Position numbers and translations under genes: made by a program
Shown here: positions 62,964 to 64,000 of the stretch, one piece after another
Layout: each line of letters begins with the position of its first letter
How positions within the stretch are numbered: the stretch's first letter is position 1
The notes under the pieces: generated by a model
The model's input: the letters and a program-made list of their open reading frames with translations, nothing else
The model's database searches: none
What the model was told of the DNA's origin: nothing
Assembly (NCBI RefSeq): GCF_004114955.1
Contig: NZ_CP030053.1
Location: 6,386,001 to 6,450,000 of the forward strand
Reading direction: 5' to 3'
Origin: Bradyrhizobium guangzhouense
GTDB lineage: Bacteria > Pseudomonadota > Alphaproteobacteria > Rhizobiales > Xanthobacteraceae
Length of the DNA: 64,000 nt

Positions 62964-64000
62964 ATGAAGACCGCATCGCGCGTGAGCTCGATCACCCGCC
63001 GCAAATTGCTGAAAGCGAGCGCCGCAAGCGCGGCGCTGGCCGCATTCCCCGCACCGCTGATCGCGCAGACAAAGCCGTTTGCCGGCGTGACGCTGCACGG
63101 CGCCTCGTTCCAGCACCGCTTCTTCACGCTGCTGCAAAAATACATTCCCGAGTTCGAGGACAAGACCGGCATGAAGGTCGACCTCCAGCTCTCGGCCCTG
63201 CCCGTCTACAACCAGCAGGCCAATCTCGAACTGTCCTCGGGCGGCTCCGCCTATGATTTCGTCAACGTCACCTTCACGCTCGCGACGCGCTGGATCGCAG
63301 CCGGCCTGCTCGCCAATCTCGACGAATTCACGGGCGATGCCAACCTGACGCCGGCCGAGTGGAATCCGAAGGATTTCGTCGATGGCGCCCAGGTGCCTTA
63401 TCGCGACGCCAAGGGCGCGACCTACGGCTATTCCTGGGAGGGCGGCGCCATGCTGATGGGTCTGTCGCGGATGGACCTGATGGAGAAGAAGGGGCTGAAG
63501 ATCCCGAAAACCTTCGCCGAGCTGCAGCAGGTCTGCGCCGAGATCAACGGCACCGACGGCGTCAGCGGCCTGGTGTCGTGGTTCCTGCACAACTGGAATT
63601 TGCCACCCTACATCCAGGGCTTCGGCGGCAATATCTTCAGGAATCCGCCAAGCGACCCGATGCCCGCGCTGAACACACCCGAGGCGATCCAGGGCGTCGA
63701 GTTCTACGCAAATCTCCTCAAGAGCGCGCCGAAGGGCGTGTTGACCTATACCGAGGATCAGGCCCGCCAGGCGATGCTGACCGGCCGGGCCAACATCTTC
63801 ATCCATTCCAGCGCCTGGGTGACGCCGATCCTGCTCTCCGACGAGAGCAAAGTGAAGGAGACATCGCGCGTGGTGCGATCGCCGGCCGGCCCCGTGCACG
63901 ACTATCCGGCCTCGAACAGCCAGGGCCTCGGCATTCCCAAGAACGCCAAGAACCAGAAGGCGGCGTGGGAATTCATCAAATGGGCGCTCAGCCCGGAGAT
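62964..64000 (+). CDS. Tat-exported sugar-type ABC binding protein, 3' end beyond window
   Basis: My translation from ATG 62964 (GAGGGAGAGAAAG upstream) runs open to the right edge, at least 345 residues. A twin-arginine signal (TRRKLLKASAASAALAAF) ends near APLIAQT, then a family 1 extracellular binding fold: FEDKTGMKVDLQLSALPVY, SGGSAYDFVNVTFTLATRW, DARQAMLTGRANIF-like AMLTGRANIFIHSSAW and GLGIPKNAKNQKAAWEFIKW. It captures a carbohydrate-like or other polyol substrate. Permease and ATPase genes presumably lie just beyond the window. Confidence 0.9.
   Translation, partial: MKTASRVSSITRRKLLKASAASAALAAFPAPLIAQTKPFAGVTLHGASFQHRFFTLLQKYIPEFEDKTGMKVDLQLSALPVYNQQANLELSSGGSAYDFVNVTFTLATRWIAAGLLANLDEFTGDANLTPAEWNPKDFVDGAQVPYRDAKGATYGYSWEGGAMLMGLSRMDLMEKKGLKIPKTFAELQQVCAEINGTDGVSGLVSWFLHNWNLPPYIQGFGGNIFRNPPSDPMPALNTPEAIQGVEFYANLLKSAPKGVLTYTEDQARQAMLTGRANIFIHSSAWVTPILLSDESKVKETSRVVRSPAGPVHDYPASNSQGLGIPKNAKNQKAAWEFIKWALSPE

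Noticed and set aside
1..64000. Search for tRNA, rRNA, CRISPR, insertion sequence, prophage or secretion-system islands
   Set aside because: No cloverleaf, spaced direct-repeat array, transposase or integrase-like frame was seen by eye; short RNA genes could still be missed.

Overview
The window is high-GC DNA, densely packed with genes on both strands. Its gene families and dispersed palindromic repeats point to an alphaproteobacterium of the Rhizobiales, most likely Bradyrhizobium or a close relative. This rests on overall character (many ABC importers, Tll0287-like cyclase, two-hairpin intergenic repeats); no rRNA or other marker gene is present. I saw no tRNA, rRNA, CRISPR array, insertion sequence or prophage.

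Region 1 (1-9505) is part of an exopolysaccharide locus: a CelD-like acetyltransferase cut by the left edge, an ExoQ/Wzy-type polymerase, a GT-B glycosyltransferase, two GT2 glycosyltransferases, a Wzz/ExoP chain-length protein whose kinase-like domain has lost its P-loop lysine, and a WecG/TagA GT26 transferase. Next to it (9546-13715) is a large GGDEF-EAL protein with five GAF domains repeated at a period of 182-183 residues, a plausible but unproven c-di-GMP input for polysaccharide production.

Region 2 (13956-25835) is catabolism and efflux: an Ldh2-type dehydrogenase / flavin monooxygenase / FAH-hydrolase operon; an Lrp regulator divergent from a fused indolepyruvate:ferredoxin oxidoreductase; and a LysR regulator divergent from an EmrA/EmrB efflux pair followed by an AhpD-fold protein.

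Region 3 (25998-43416) is nitrogen and small-molecule metabolism: a complete acidic-amino-acid ABC importer with a D-amino-acid transaminase downstream and an M20 peptidase upstream, a second flavin monooxygenase, a ThDP decarboxylase-like enzyme, TfoX-like and GFA-like proteins, an aldehyde dehydrogenase/ene-reductase pair, an SDR, a zinc-ribbon protein, and an operon of two amidohydrolases plus a Rieske protein.

Region 4 (43686-53449) holds a PspA-like/YiaA-like membrane pair divergent from a TetR regulator with three matching palindromes between them, a dihydropyrimidinase, a tandem DUF3606 protein with a histone-H1-like tail, an S53 peptidase, a flavin amine oxidase, a small secreted protein and an AraC regulator.

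Region 5 (53498-64000) holds a PAS-containing chemoreceptor with a small companion gene, an alpha/beta-hydrolase-like protein without its serine, an orphan LivJ-type binding protein, an adenylate cyclase with a haem-c-type sensor domain, and a sulfatase divergent from a GntR regulator and a Tat-exported sugar-type binding protein cut by the right edge.

Intergenic spaces carry several recurrent palindromic repeats of at least three families, including one copy inside the amino-acid transporter operon. No single island of foreign DNA stands out. The most unusual items are the TetR/PspA operator array, the fixed-period GAF array, the haem-cyclase and several enzyme-fold proteins missing defining residues.
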